A stretch of 64,000 bases of DNA from Conus ventricosus (Eukaryota; Mollusca; Gastropoda; Neogastropoda; Conidae): contig CM031604.1 of the NCBI GenBank assembly GCA_018398815.1, positions 54,659,380 through 54,723,379 of the forward strand, in the 5' to 3' direction. Positions 37,319 to 47,375 of the stretch are shown piece after piece. The position numbers and the translations under genes are program-made. The notes under the pieces were generated by a model. The model saw only the letters and a list, made by a program, of their open reading frames with translations, searched no databases and had not been told where the DNA came from. Every line of letters starts with the position of its first letter. The stretch's first letter is position 1.

Positions 37319-38540
37319 GGTGATAAGGTAAGCATGAATATTAATTTGTCCAGAACGTTCAGGCGAACAGTTTAATTGTCATGTATTACCGATATGGAAA
37401 AGGGCAACGTAGGTGGGATTGTTGACTGTATCATGATATATAGTTGCTGCCTTTTCTTTTTTCACCAGTTGTTCTTGTGTCACCTATTGGTTCCCAGATT
37501 TTTTTTCTTGTCAGCTTGTCATGAAGCCTTCAAATATTTGTACATTTTTATCTATCATCTTTATTTTGGCAGATTCCCATTCTTGTCATTTGTATTGCTT
37601 TTTTTCTCAGTTTGCATTGTGCATCAAAATACATGATTCAGTTAAGGTCTTTCAAAAGCATATCAATTCTCACATCTTAAGATTATACCCTGAGACACCT
37701 GTCCCTCTCATCCCTAACCTTTCTCTTATTCTTGATGTCATAATCTTTTTTGCAGTAAACAATTGATTCTGCAAACACAAACAGTAATGCAACATACACA
37801 TTTATAGTTATCAAGACACATTAGTCTTACATAACCTCAACACATTTCTGTACAAGTGGTAGTTCAGGCAATAGAGAAATGAACGGGCAGGTCAGAAAAT
37901 GAAGTAAGAAAATACCTTTTGTTTGTTGCTGCTGTTTTTAGAAATGTGATGGCAGGGTGCATGCGCGCGCGCGCGCGTGCGTGTGCGTGTGCGTGTGCCC
38001 GCACGCGCGTGCGGCATGCGTTTGTATGTGAGATGTGTGTGTGTGTGTGTGTAAATGGCCTATAGATAAAGCATTGTTCCCTTAATCCAAGGGTCCTGTG
38101 TTTGGTTACTGCTTTAGACTGGAGATTTTTTAATGCATGATATTTGTTAATACATTTAAAAAAGAAAGAAATGTGTAAAACCCATTCAATTCTTCATAGA
38201 GAGTAGTCGTAACATGCAGTGGAAAGGATGGTACAAGCAATAACTCCAGTAAAATCCACGCACACTATGCTGTGTGCAGACATTGTCTGTGAGCGGTTGG
38301 TTGGTTCAGCAGTTTGGAGACAGTACTTCTCTGGGTCCAACAGGCACCACTGGTGTATCATCATCTTTTTTCTTCCAGCCACACTTGAGTCGCGTGTAAA
38401 CATCATCACTGAAACAGAATGTAGGATCAAAACTGGTCACATTAGCAAGAATTTCACTGATAGCGAACTTGAAAGATTTCCCTGCAGAAGAACGAACAAG
38501 AAGAAGATTACGATGATGGTAACGTGCATGTATGTTTCAG
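37319..38540. other. intronic sequence before the second kinase exon
   Basis: No coding segment recognised. A GCGC/GTGC patch at about 37,965-38,020 and a GT run at about 38,036-38,052 are the only repeats. The last 14 bases before 38,541 form an ordinary acceptor (catgtatgtttcag). Confidence 0.6.
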
Positions 38541-38688
38541 TTTTTGAGAAGAAGGTCGGATTTGTGCTGGTCATGGACTGTGCTCTGGGCGGGGAGCTGT
38601 ATGACCATCTGAACACCCACGCATATCTCGGAGCTGACACGCGGCGCCTCTTCAGACAGATTGCCTCGCCGTCCACTACATGCATCAG
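38541..38688 (+). CDS. NUAK: NUAK-family kinase exon: hinge, helix D and helix E, with one-base frame break
   Basis: The exon begins after TGTATGTTTCAG and ends CATCAG|GTATGG. With the one base carried from the previous exon it reads V-F-E-K-K-V-G-F-V-L-V-M-D, then GGELYDHL and RRLFRQIAS. These are beta-4/5, the hinge and helices D and E of the kinase domain. After TCG (38,666-38,668) the frame changes. The expected AVHYMHQ appears only if one G is restored, and only then does the exon end in phase 0 as the next exon needs. The rest is well conserved, so a consensus error is more likely than a true mutation, but a null allele or pseudogene cannot be excluded. Intron lengths are 25.0 kb before and 14.1 kb after. 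Confidence 0.9.
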
Positions 38689-38773
38689 GTATGGGAAACC
38701 TTGATTGATAGTGACACGAAGAGGCAGTTTTCTGAACATGTAGAAAGCTATCGACCCAATTTGTGATCGTTTT

Positions 38774-38892
38774 CTCTCTCTCTCTCTCTCTTTTATTTTT
38801 TTTAAAGCATATAGATGTGTTTGATGTATTCTCACACACACTGCGGGTACGCGTGCACACACAGACACGCACACACTCTCTCTCTCTCTCTC
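38774..38892. repeat. CT and CA short arrays
   Basis: CT run at about 38,774-38,792 and CA/CT runs at about 38,832-38,892. Confidence 0.8.
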
Positions 38893-38911
38893 AAACACCC
38901 ACACACACGCA

Positions 38912-39047
38912 CACACATGAACGCAAGGGGATGCATTCATTCAGTTCACATGTTTGCATGCATACAGTTGTACATACTCACACACATGAACGCAAGGGGA
39001 TGCATTCATTCAGTTCACATGTTTGCATGCATACAGTTGTACATACT
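38912..39047 (+). repeat. perfect 67-bp duplication
   Basis: A 67-bp unit starting 'cacacatgaacgcaagggga' occurs at 38,912-38,978 and 38,981-39,047 without a mismatch by eye, period 69. It is a recent tandem duplication. Confidence 0.93.
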
Positions 39048-39236
39048 GTCATATTTTAGTTTATCATTACCTTACTGGGGCTTTTCAATGCTGTTAACTT
39101 TAAGGGAAAAAAGTCTATTCTGACAGGAAACAAAGACAGTGTTTACAGAACTCTGACCTCCACTCGCGGACGGCACGTGCGGACGTGTTTTCTCGGCTCC
39201 CGCGTCGACGTTGTTTTATTTGATTGATTGAGGGGC

Positions 39237-39500
39237 GTCAGCCCGCTATTGCGTGGGCCCGCTATTGCGCGGGCCCGCTATTGTGCTACAGTGTAGGGTT
39301 AGGGTTAGGGCCCGCTATTGCGGGGCCTGTTTATTGCGCGATTGCGTGGGCCCGCTATTGCGCGACAGTGTAGGGTTAGGGTTAGGGTTAGTGTAGGGTT
39401 AGGGTTACAGTTGGGTTAGCAGGCCGCGCAATATCGGGCCATAGCGGGCCGCGCAAGAGCGGGTCCCCGCAATAGCGGGCCGCGCAATAGTGGGCCCGCC
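39237..39500. repeat. GC-rich fold-back with interstitial TTAGGG repeats
   Basis: The left arm iterates GGGCCCGCTATTGCG (about 39,238-39,285, 39,308-39,325, 39,347-39,364). The right arm iterates its reverse complement, CGCAATAGCGGGCC (about 39,424-39,498). Between and within them lie TTAGGG runs at 39,294-39,310, 39,371-39,390 and 39,394-39,407. TTAGGG is the telomere unit of molluscs and most animals. Confidence 0.85.
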
Positions 39501-39989
39501 CCCATTGTTGGGATCAATGCATGTCAGCGAGAGGGCTGCCTGGTTTTTGGAGCTCCCGTTTTAAATTCATTTTTACATCTTTTACGCCTTGCATCTTTTA
39601 CTCATACGAGTATCCGTGAATTTTAATAATCAGCACTGTTAGCTGTTGGTAGTTTACGCTTATTCTTTTCTTTTTTTAAAGAAATTGTGTTTTAAACCCA
39701 GGTAAGGTGAGTCTTTCTTATTTGGCTTTTCAAGATGGCTACGGCGAGTTGTTCCTCAGCTTCGTTAAAAGTTTTCTATTTTTCCTTGCTGTTTCACATG
39801 TGGACAGGAACAACAATATCCCTAGCACTCAGTTTAATTTTGAAATTTTAGATGTACACGCCTTTAGTTCCATTTTTGCTGGTTTTAAAACTTTGTGCAA
39901 CCTGAACATGTTAGTCTCCTGTGTGCACCTGTGCGAGTACTGTTCTCCGTCTATTACTAGGCCAGATTTGAACCCCTGATTTCAATTAA
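39501..39989 (+). other. unassigned, possible 5' UTR of the CR1-like element
   Basis: Ordinary AT-rich sequence leading without a visible break into the CR1-like coding relic. No independent gene seen. Confidence 0.4.
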
Positions 39990-41895
39990 CATCAGAAATA
40001 GTACAGTGATAAGGAATTGTTTGAATAAAAGAGTTAGATATAGAGGAGTTAAATCATGGCTTTTAAGCCTTATCCTGCTATCGGGAGACATTGAACTTAA
40101 TCCTGGTCCGTCACCAAAGTAAAATATCCATGCGGAGTTTGCAATTTGAGAGTCACATGGAAACATAAAGCAGTTGCTGTGACGTCTGCAATACATGGTA
40201 TCACACTAAATGTTTGTTAATGAATTCAGCAGTTTATGAGCATTATGCTAATAGTGATATATCTTGGACTTGTTTTACCTGCGGCTTCCAAACTTTAGTT
40301 CGAGACTTTTTGAAGATTCTATTGAAGACTGCAGCTCAGAAAGCAACCGTTTTGACCCTATCTGACCAGACCGATCCCAAAAGAAACTTGAAATTTTGTC
40401 CTAAGTTGGCATCCACCCATGATTCTAAAAACTGATAAAAATCCCAAATATAAAGTGCAACTGAAACCCAAATCATTAAGAGAAAAAGATAAACTTAAAT
40501 GCTAGTCGTAATTTTCAATCTCTTATCAAGAAAAAGGAAGAACTCAGTAATTTAGTCACCGAAAAAACATTTGATGTTGTAATTGGAACAGAAACTTGGC
40601 TAGAAACTGGAACATCCAGCAGTGAATTCTAATGGAGGATTTTGATATTTATAGAAAGGACAGACTTGGAAAAAGAGGTGGAGTCTTGATTGCCATTAGG
40701 AGAGCTTAGCCAGTGAGTTTTTATATCAAGGCAAAAATAGTGAAGTTTATTTTGTAGATTAATTTTAAGAATAAGAGACCTGTCATTGTTGGGTCAGTTT
40801 ACAGACTCCAGACTCAGATGAAAATGTATGTTCGTCTATCTGCAGAGACATTTCTAACATTGTTTTGGCCAATAGGAAGGCAATATTATGGATTGGTGGA
40901 GACTTTAACTTACCAGATATTGATTGGGTGAAGATTCCATACTTGGTAATCAATACAGTAAAAATATTAATACTCAGTTTTTTGATACACCATAGACCTT
41001 GGATTAGTGCAGTCAGTTGAAGCACCAACTCGTGGTAAGCATTCCTGGATTTATTTTTTACCAATTGTCCAGGCACTTTAGGCAATCAGGAATTAATTGC
41101 AGGCCTGGGTGATCATGACATAATTCTCTTAGAGAGCAACTTTCAACCCTTCGAAGAAAAACCCCTAAACGTACCATCAGGACTCTGGACCAAGCAGATT
41201 TACCAAATTGCGCAGGGATACTCATGATTTCAGTCGTCTTTTTTTTGAGGTCCCATAGTGTTAAAGATAATGTCAGTGACCTTTGGAAGTGTATAAAAAC
41301 TAAAATGGAATTTATTATGGATGACAACATACCTACTAAAATAACTTCAAGCAAGAACCACCAGCCATGGATTACTACAAAAACTAAACGTTTGTTGAGA
41401 AGGAAACATCGTTTCTTTAAGAAATTGAAACTACATCCTAATTCTAGAAAGATTACTGGTTAGGTTAAAACATATTAAGAGAAAGTGTCAGAGAGAGAAT
41501 GTGGGCTTGCTCACTCCAATTATGTTAATTCGATGATTTCAGAAGGTGATCATCAAAACAAGAAATTTTGGTTTACATAAGGAGTAAGGACAGGACAACA
41601 TTGGGATTCCAGACCTGAAGAAACACCAGAATAACCTATACAGGACCTGAAGGGAAAGCAACTTACTAAACGCAGTTTTGTTCAGTTTTCTCAAATCCCA
41701 AACCTTTAATTAACGTTAGACTAAAGGATGATGATAAACTCCTGAAATGCAAAACATCAAAGTAAACAAAGCAGGAGTATTTAAGTTACTGACAACATCA
41801 ATGAAACAAAGCTACTGGTCCGATGGCGTTCCTGGAAGCTATTAAAATTATGTGCCACAATGAATAGTGGAGGTTATACCAACTACTTTACCAAG
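39990..41895 (+). mobile_element. CR1-like LINE with 2A-like peptide, 5' part (interrupted)
   Basis: In order: a basic leader and hydrophobic stretch ending LLSGDIELNPGP at 40,075-40,110 (a 2A-like ribosome-skipping motif), then a PHD-like finger, YPCGVC ... CNTWYH, at about 40,125-40,205. AP-endonuclease motifs follow: TETWLE at about 40,586-40,606, GGDFNLPDIDW at about 40,896-40,930 and GDHDIILLES at about 41,108-41,137. The first RT motif, KATGPDGVP, lies at about 41,808-41,834. Several stops and frameshifts are present. The RT breaks off at 41,895, where the I-like element is inserted, and resumes after 47,760. Confidence 0.85.
40075..40110 (+). other. 2A-like peptide motif
   Basis: Codons for LLSGDIELNPGP, matching the conserved D-x-E-x-N-P-G-P of 2A sequences, preceded by a hydrophobic run (SWLLSLI). 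In LINEs such motifs sit at the N-terminus of the replicase ORF and can separate or retarget the product. A stop lies four codons after the motif (40,120), so this copy is not functional. Confidence 0.85.
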
Positions 41896-42637
41896 CTTCA
41901 CCCCTCCGGGGGGTTGCGACCTTGTCGTGGTACGGAGGGTTTGCGTGGTCCAGTGATCCTAGGCTTTGCTGGGCGGGGGCATCAATACTTGGAGATAGGC
42001 TGTTTTTTTCACACTGCTTCTAGGCCTGAGAGGTGCAGATGCTGTTTGGCCTAAGCGTAACGTGGTAAGGAGTTGATGCCCTGTAGGGCTTCCATGTCAG
42101 ATAGGCTAAGGGTGAGGATCCTGACTAACAGTAACCCGCCTTTCTCCTTTTCTTGTTTTCTGCCTCCCTTATTTGGCCATTTTCTATCTTCGTCTCCACT
42201 TCAAGTCTTCTTTTCCACACTCCTTTTCTCTCTGTGGTCTCCTTAAGATCCGCCGCGTTTGCCGTGCGGTGCGACTGTGTCGGAGGGGAATGAGATCCTG
42301 GTGATTGAGAGGGCCAGCGCTCTCAACACATCACTTTGGCTCGGACCTCTCTAGACAGGGAGTACACTTTGGCCCGCGGTGTACTAATCGGCTCCCCTTC
42401 TTGGGGTTGGGTCAAGACGGGCAGTTCCCCAGCTGGCCAAGTAAACCCTGCAGTGCTCAGCTCTCTGTTCCCGGGAGTTGAGCATGATCAGGGGGGATAG
42501 GGTTGGTTGCTTCTGCTTGTCGTATGTCTCTCCCGAAGCCTGGAAGGGGTCAAGACATTGGTTTCTTGGCCCTGGCCCCTTAGTTGGACTCCAAGGTGGG
42601 TGGGTAAGGGGAGAGATGAATCACAATAAAACTAAAT

Positions 42638-43920
42638 ATGACTTCATTAAAAAACTACCCCCCCAAAAGGAAGAGGAAGGCAGTATCCCCTATTTCAGGG
42701 GAATTAGAAACAGACAGTGATTTGACAGTGAGATACGACAGAGGACAGGTTTCTGGGCTTCCTGGCTCGTGGTGGAAGGGACAGAGCAGGAAAGACCCTT
42801 TCAGCTCTGAGCCCTTTTGCTGTCCAAAAGGGCTTTCATTGTATAGCAGGTGAACCTAGGTCCATTAAAACGGTTGAGGGTATGGTTCATTTCTTCTTCA
42901 ATGTCGATCACAGAAGCAATCGAACAGCTGCAGAAGGCAAAAAAGCTTGTGGATAGGGAGATCAGGGTGACTCCCATAAGCAATTAAATTCATCAAAGGT
43001 GTGATTAGATGCAGAGATCTGGCGGGTGTTTCAGAGGCGGAAATAAAACGGAGCTGGCGTCCCAGGGTGTGACGGAGGTGCGCAGGGTGACGGTAAAGAA
43101 GGGCTCAGAGAGAGTGGCCACCAACACCCTCTTTCTGACCTTCTGCAACCCTGTGCTGCCTCCAGTCATCAAGGTTGGTTACCTAAATGTTCATGTTCAG
43201 CTCTATGGTGCCGTCCCCATTGAGGTGCTTCAGGTGCCAGAAGTTTGGCCATTGTCAGGGACCGCTGTTCAGGGCAAGATGGTATGCGGTGTTTGCTGCA
43301 AGGCAACCCATGATGGGCGTGTCAAGATCCGGCACATTGTGCTAACTGCGGTGGCGACATCCCTCCTCTTCAAGAAACTGTCCTCTTTGGATTCAGGAAT
43401 CCGCAATTCAAAGACTAAAGACTGAAAAGAAAATTTCCTTTTTTGAAGCCCGCAAGCAGGTTGTGGGCTGTCAGACGCGACAGCCTCTTCCTATGCTTCG
43501 GCTGTACGGAAAGTTCCCACAGTTTCACTCGATCAGTTGCTGTCAGACTGTGACTTCACGTTTTCGAAGACACTGCAAGTCCGAACTGTCAACTCTGGTG
43601 GAAGCAGGTCCACCACCTCTCAACCCAAAATGATTGCCCCTGGTGGAGGCAAAAAATCGCCACCCTCAGACTGCCCAGCAGTCATACAACATCTGCTGCT
43701 GGGCTAGATTTAAAAAACCAGCAGTTCCCCTCGAACTCTATGTACAGTGCCCGTGCGGGCAAGGGAGTTCCACCCAGTGTGGAGATGGTGGAGATAAGGA
43801 AAAACCCTCCACCATCTCCCAAATCCAGACCTCCACCTTCTCCAAACTCAGGCCTTTGTCACCTGCGGGCAAGTCTGCCAGCAGGTCCAAAGACCAACAC
43901 GTCCAGTTAAACTAAATAAT
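42638..43920 (+). pseudogene. I-like LINE ORF1 (gag-like, zinc knuckle), broken
   Basis: Nucleic-acid-binding ORF1 in pieces. It begins near the ATG at 42,638 (KRKRKAVSPISGELETDSD), with GEPRSIKTV at about 42,854-42,880. The best-preserved block is ELASQGVTEVRRVTVKKGSE at about 43,045-43,104, followed by TNTLFLTF and VKVGYLNV-like segments. The zinc knuckle CFRCQKFGH starts at 43,226, in another frame from MVCGVCCKATHDG at about 43,279-43,317. The C-terminal part is proline-rich. At least three frameshifts. The protein of intact relatives packages element RNA. Confidence 0.75.
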
Positions 43921-43989
43921 AAATTCTCTCCATTGGACGCAGACGTTGAAGAGGAGATGACTGATCTCTCTCCTTTTCGCCTCTGCACC

Positions 43990-44640
43990 ATGGATAGTAC
44001 CATACTCCATTGGAATATCCGTGGATTAAATTCCAAATTTGAGGAGCTGCAGCTTCGTGTCGGTCTATAAAACCTTCCGTCGTGGCTCTTCAAGAAACTC
44101 AAATTCAAAGCCAGAAGACCTTTACTCTTTCTGGCTTTAATATTATTTCAAAACCTGCACAACATCCACGTTGGGACTGTCGGGCGGTGTTGCCCTTCTC
44201 ATACATAAAACTTTGTTGTATAGTCCTGTCGCTCTGTCTACCTCCCTTCAAGCTGTAGCTGCGAGAGTCACTCTCCACAAGACTGTGACGATCTGTTCCT
44301 TTATCTTCCACCTTTCTGTCCGGTTTGTCGTCAGGCCTTGTCAATCTGTTAGGGGAACTTACTCGACACTTTTTTGCTGTTGGGTGACTTTAACGGTCAC
44401 AACCCTCTTTGGGTAGTGCCGGTACGTCATCCAGAGGTCTGCTGATTAAGGATATCCTGTCGGATTTGGATTTGTTGTTGTCTGAACGACGGATCTGCAA
44501 CTTACTCCACTCTTCCACAGGTTCACTTTCGTGTTTAGATTTGTCGGTTTGTGACCCCTCGCTGGTCCTGGACTATGAGTGGTCTGTCCATGACGATCTG
44601 CACGGAGTGACCATTTCCCTGTCCTTCTACAACCTGTAAT
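43990..44640 (+). pseudogene. I-like LINE ORF2, AP-endonuclease domain, broken
   Basis: Starts at ATGGATAGTACC (43,990) with STILHWNIRGLNSKFEELQL. A frame break follows, then SVVALQETQIQSQ (catalytic Glu) at about 44,078-44,116. GGVALLIHKTLLY is at about 44,183-44,221 and LLLGDFNGHNPLWG at about 44,370-44,412. The C-terminal H motif is decayed (VHDDLHG at about 44,586-44,607 in place of an SDH-type motif). This nuclease nicks target DNA in intact elements. Confidence 0.8.
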
Positions 44641-45149
44641 AACTGACACGTCTCTGTTTCTCAACATCTAAATTACAAGAAAGCAAACTGGGATCTTTCG
44701 CAACCACTATTTCTAAAGAATTCCAGGACACTGACTTTCTTCAGAGTCCGGACCCAGCTGAATCACTGACTAACACTGTGATCAAGTGTGCTAAAGCTTG
44801 TATTCAGTGTCTTACGATAAACTACAAATGCCAAAAACACCCTGGTTTGATTCAGACTGCCAAAAATTTCCAAAGTTCGAAAACGGGCTCAGCGTCGGGT
44901 ATTACCAACGACCTTCGGGTCCCAACGCTCGAGCCCATCAAAAACTCCGTGCTAAATCTAGACACACTTTTAAAATCAGTAAACGTCGGTCCTGGAGAAG
45001 CTTCTGCTCCAGGCTGACATCAAAAAACTTCTAAGAAAAAGTGTGGAACATCATTAGAGAAATCAAGGGAAGAACACTGTCCACTGTGAAACCATTCTCA
45101 GTTTTCAGATTCTTTAATAACAGAGAAGAAAGCAGTTGCTAATTGCTTG

Positions 45150-46330
45150 CTTCAACCATTGAAAAGAATTCCTCCTCTTCTAATAAATCAGTCACTTTTG
45201 TCAAAACAAAGCCCTAAAGAAAAATCTCCTGCAATCTTTTCATCCGACAACATGGAAGACTACAATCTTCCTTTTACATTAAACGAGCTGAAATCTGCCT
45301 TACTCTCTTGCAGCGATTCCTCTCCAGGTATAGATGACTTACATTATCAACTATTGAAACATCTCCGCAAGAAGGTCTGAACATCCTGTTACAGGTATAC
45401 AACACGTGTGGACTACAGGTTGCTTTCCACCCTCTTGGCGGACAGCCTCATTATTCCCATCCCCAAACCTGGAAAAGATCTTTCTAATCATCTAACTACC
45501 GTCCAATAGCTTTGACCAGCTGTGTCTGTAAACTGATGGAGAAAATGGTCAATGCTAGGCTAATGTGGAAACTCGAACGATGGCCTTTTGAGAAAGAACA
45601 GTGTGGTTTCCGCAAACATCGTAGTACAGTTGACCATTTGATTCGTCTGGAATCTACACTTAGGAACGCTTTTTTAAACAGACAGCATGCAGTGGCAATT
45701 TTCTTTGACTTGGAGAAGGCCTACGATTACCACCTGGAAGTCGGGGATACTTCATGATCTCCACGATCTGGGTTTTCGAGGTCATCTTCCGCTTTTTATT
45801 CAAATTTTTTGGCAGAACGACAGTTTCAGGTCCGGGTTGGCACCACTCTCTCTGATGTCCGAGCAGGAGTTGGGTGTTCCCCAGGGGAGCATACTGTCTC
45901 TGCCCTCTTTAGTATTTAAAATCAACAACATTGTGAAATCAGTTCAGCAGGGTTCAGATGCTCATTGTTTGTGGATGATTTTGCTGTCTACGCAACTGGA
46001 GCCTGTACCCGAGTGTCCAGCGCAGGCTCCAGCTTTGCGTAGATAAAATCCATCAGTGGGCGGATGAAAACGGTTTCACCTTTTCTGCTACAAAAACCCA
46101 GTGTATTCACTTCCATAGTTTCCGTCAGGTTTTTTCAGATCCTGAACTTCACGTCGGGAAATCTCCCATTCCAGCTGTTAAAGAGGCCAAATTTCTGGAG
46201 TCATTTTTGACCAAAAAACTTAACTTTCTCAGCCATATTAAAAATCTCAAAACTGCTTGCCAAAAGCACTGAATTATTTGCGGGTCGTAGCACACACCGA
46301 CTGGGGCGCTGATTAGAAAACTTTGTTGCA
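45150..46330 (+). pseudogene. I-like LINE ORF2, reverse transcriptase domain, broken
   Basis: RT blocks in order: DSSPGIDDLHYQLLKHL at about 45,316-45,366 and NYRPIALTSCVCKLMEKM at about 45,497-45,550. QCGFRKHRSTVDHL and IFFDLEKAYD follow at about 45,600-45,728 (first catalytic Asp present). QELGVPQGSILS is at about 45,862-45,897, and LFVDDFAVY, the YADD-type box, at 45,965-45,991 with both aspartates present. Frames change several times and stops occur, so no active enzyme is encoded. Confidence 0.82.
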
Positions 46331-46844
46331 CCTCTACAGAGCCCTGGTCCGTTCTAAACTGGACTACGGTTGTGCTGTGTACGGCTCCGCAAGATCATCT
46401 TACCTCAAACTCTTGGACCTATCCACCATCAAGGGCTTCGTCTCTGTCTTGGAGCGTTCCGCACCACCCCTGTGTACAGCCTGTACGCAGAGGCAGGTGA
46501 ACCTTCACTGTCCAATCGCAGGCTGAAACTGTCTTTGAATTATTACATCCGACTGTTCTCAGAACCGCAGTATCCTGCCTATGACTGTGTTTTTGGACCC
46601 TCCGTTCCAAAGTAAGTTTGAAAACAAACCCGAAATGTATTCCGCCGTTTGGGCTTCGTATGCAGCCTCACGTGCGGAGAATGCAGGTATAACCTGGGAG
46701 TAGTTTCTGATTTTCCAAGTTTCCGGATCAACCTCCATGGACCTTTTTCACACCAGAGATTCGTTTTGATCTCGCAGCTTTCCGTAAGGAGTCTACCAGC
46801 TCTCTGGCGTACAAGGCTTTGTCGCCGAGCTCTGTTCCAAATTC

Positions 46845-47375
46845 CCATCCTATCAAAAGTTTTCACTGACGGTTCCAAGTCTGAGGATGGAGTGGCCTGT
46901 GCAGCTACTGCCTGGGGCTCCTTCTCAGATATTGTTGGAACTATACATTCAGATGCTTCTGTCTATTCTGCTGAACTTACTGCTCTAGTACTGGCTTTGA
47001 AGATAATCTCCCATTCTTCGAGGAGGGACTTTCTGGTTCTGTCGGATTCGCTGTCAGCTTGGAGGCCATAGCTGGCCGCAACCTTCAGCATCCAGAACTT
47101 TTACTTTTTTTTGAACTTTTTAGCAAGTTGAAGGCGGCGGTTAAAACATTACTTGTTTGGGTTCTTGGCCCCATGTTGGGCTCGGCGGGAACAAAAATGG
47201 TTGATCGTTTTAGAAAGAACGCCCAAGAGGAAACTGCCCAAATTTATATCCCTGGTCAGCGGGAAACCCAAAATTATATATGGAAGACCTCTGGCGGAGG
47301 TTAAAACACCGACGAGTAAAACCTTTCGATCCGTCCAAACCTTAAGGCTTCCTCCCTCCAATCGGGGGTCGTAAA
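46845..47375 (+). pseudogene. I-like LINE ORF2, RNase H domain, broken
   Basis: FTDGSKSEDG at about 46,860-46,889 (first Asp), SAELTALVLAL at about 46,968-47,000 (Glu) and VLSDSLSA at about 47,036-47,059 (Asp) are the RNase H catalytic blocks. The following WVPGHVGIGGNE segment, clean in the copy at about 61,686-61,721, is here degraded to WVLGPMLGSAGT because the low-fidelity segment has begun. Confidence 0.8.

Noticed and set aside
38050..38110. tRNA-derived SINE head
   Set aside because: A and B boxes both too degenerate to support.
43009..43425. Host gene coding for a 138-residue protein
   Set aside because: The sequence is the ORF1 of the I-like LINE, adjacent to its zinc knuckle in another frame.
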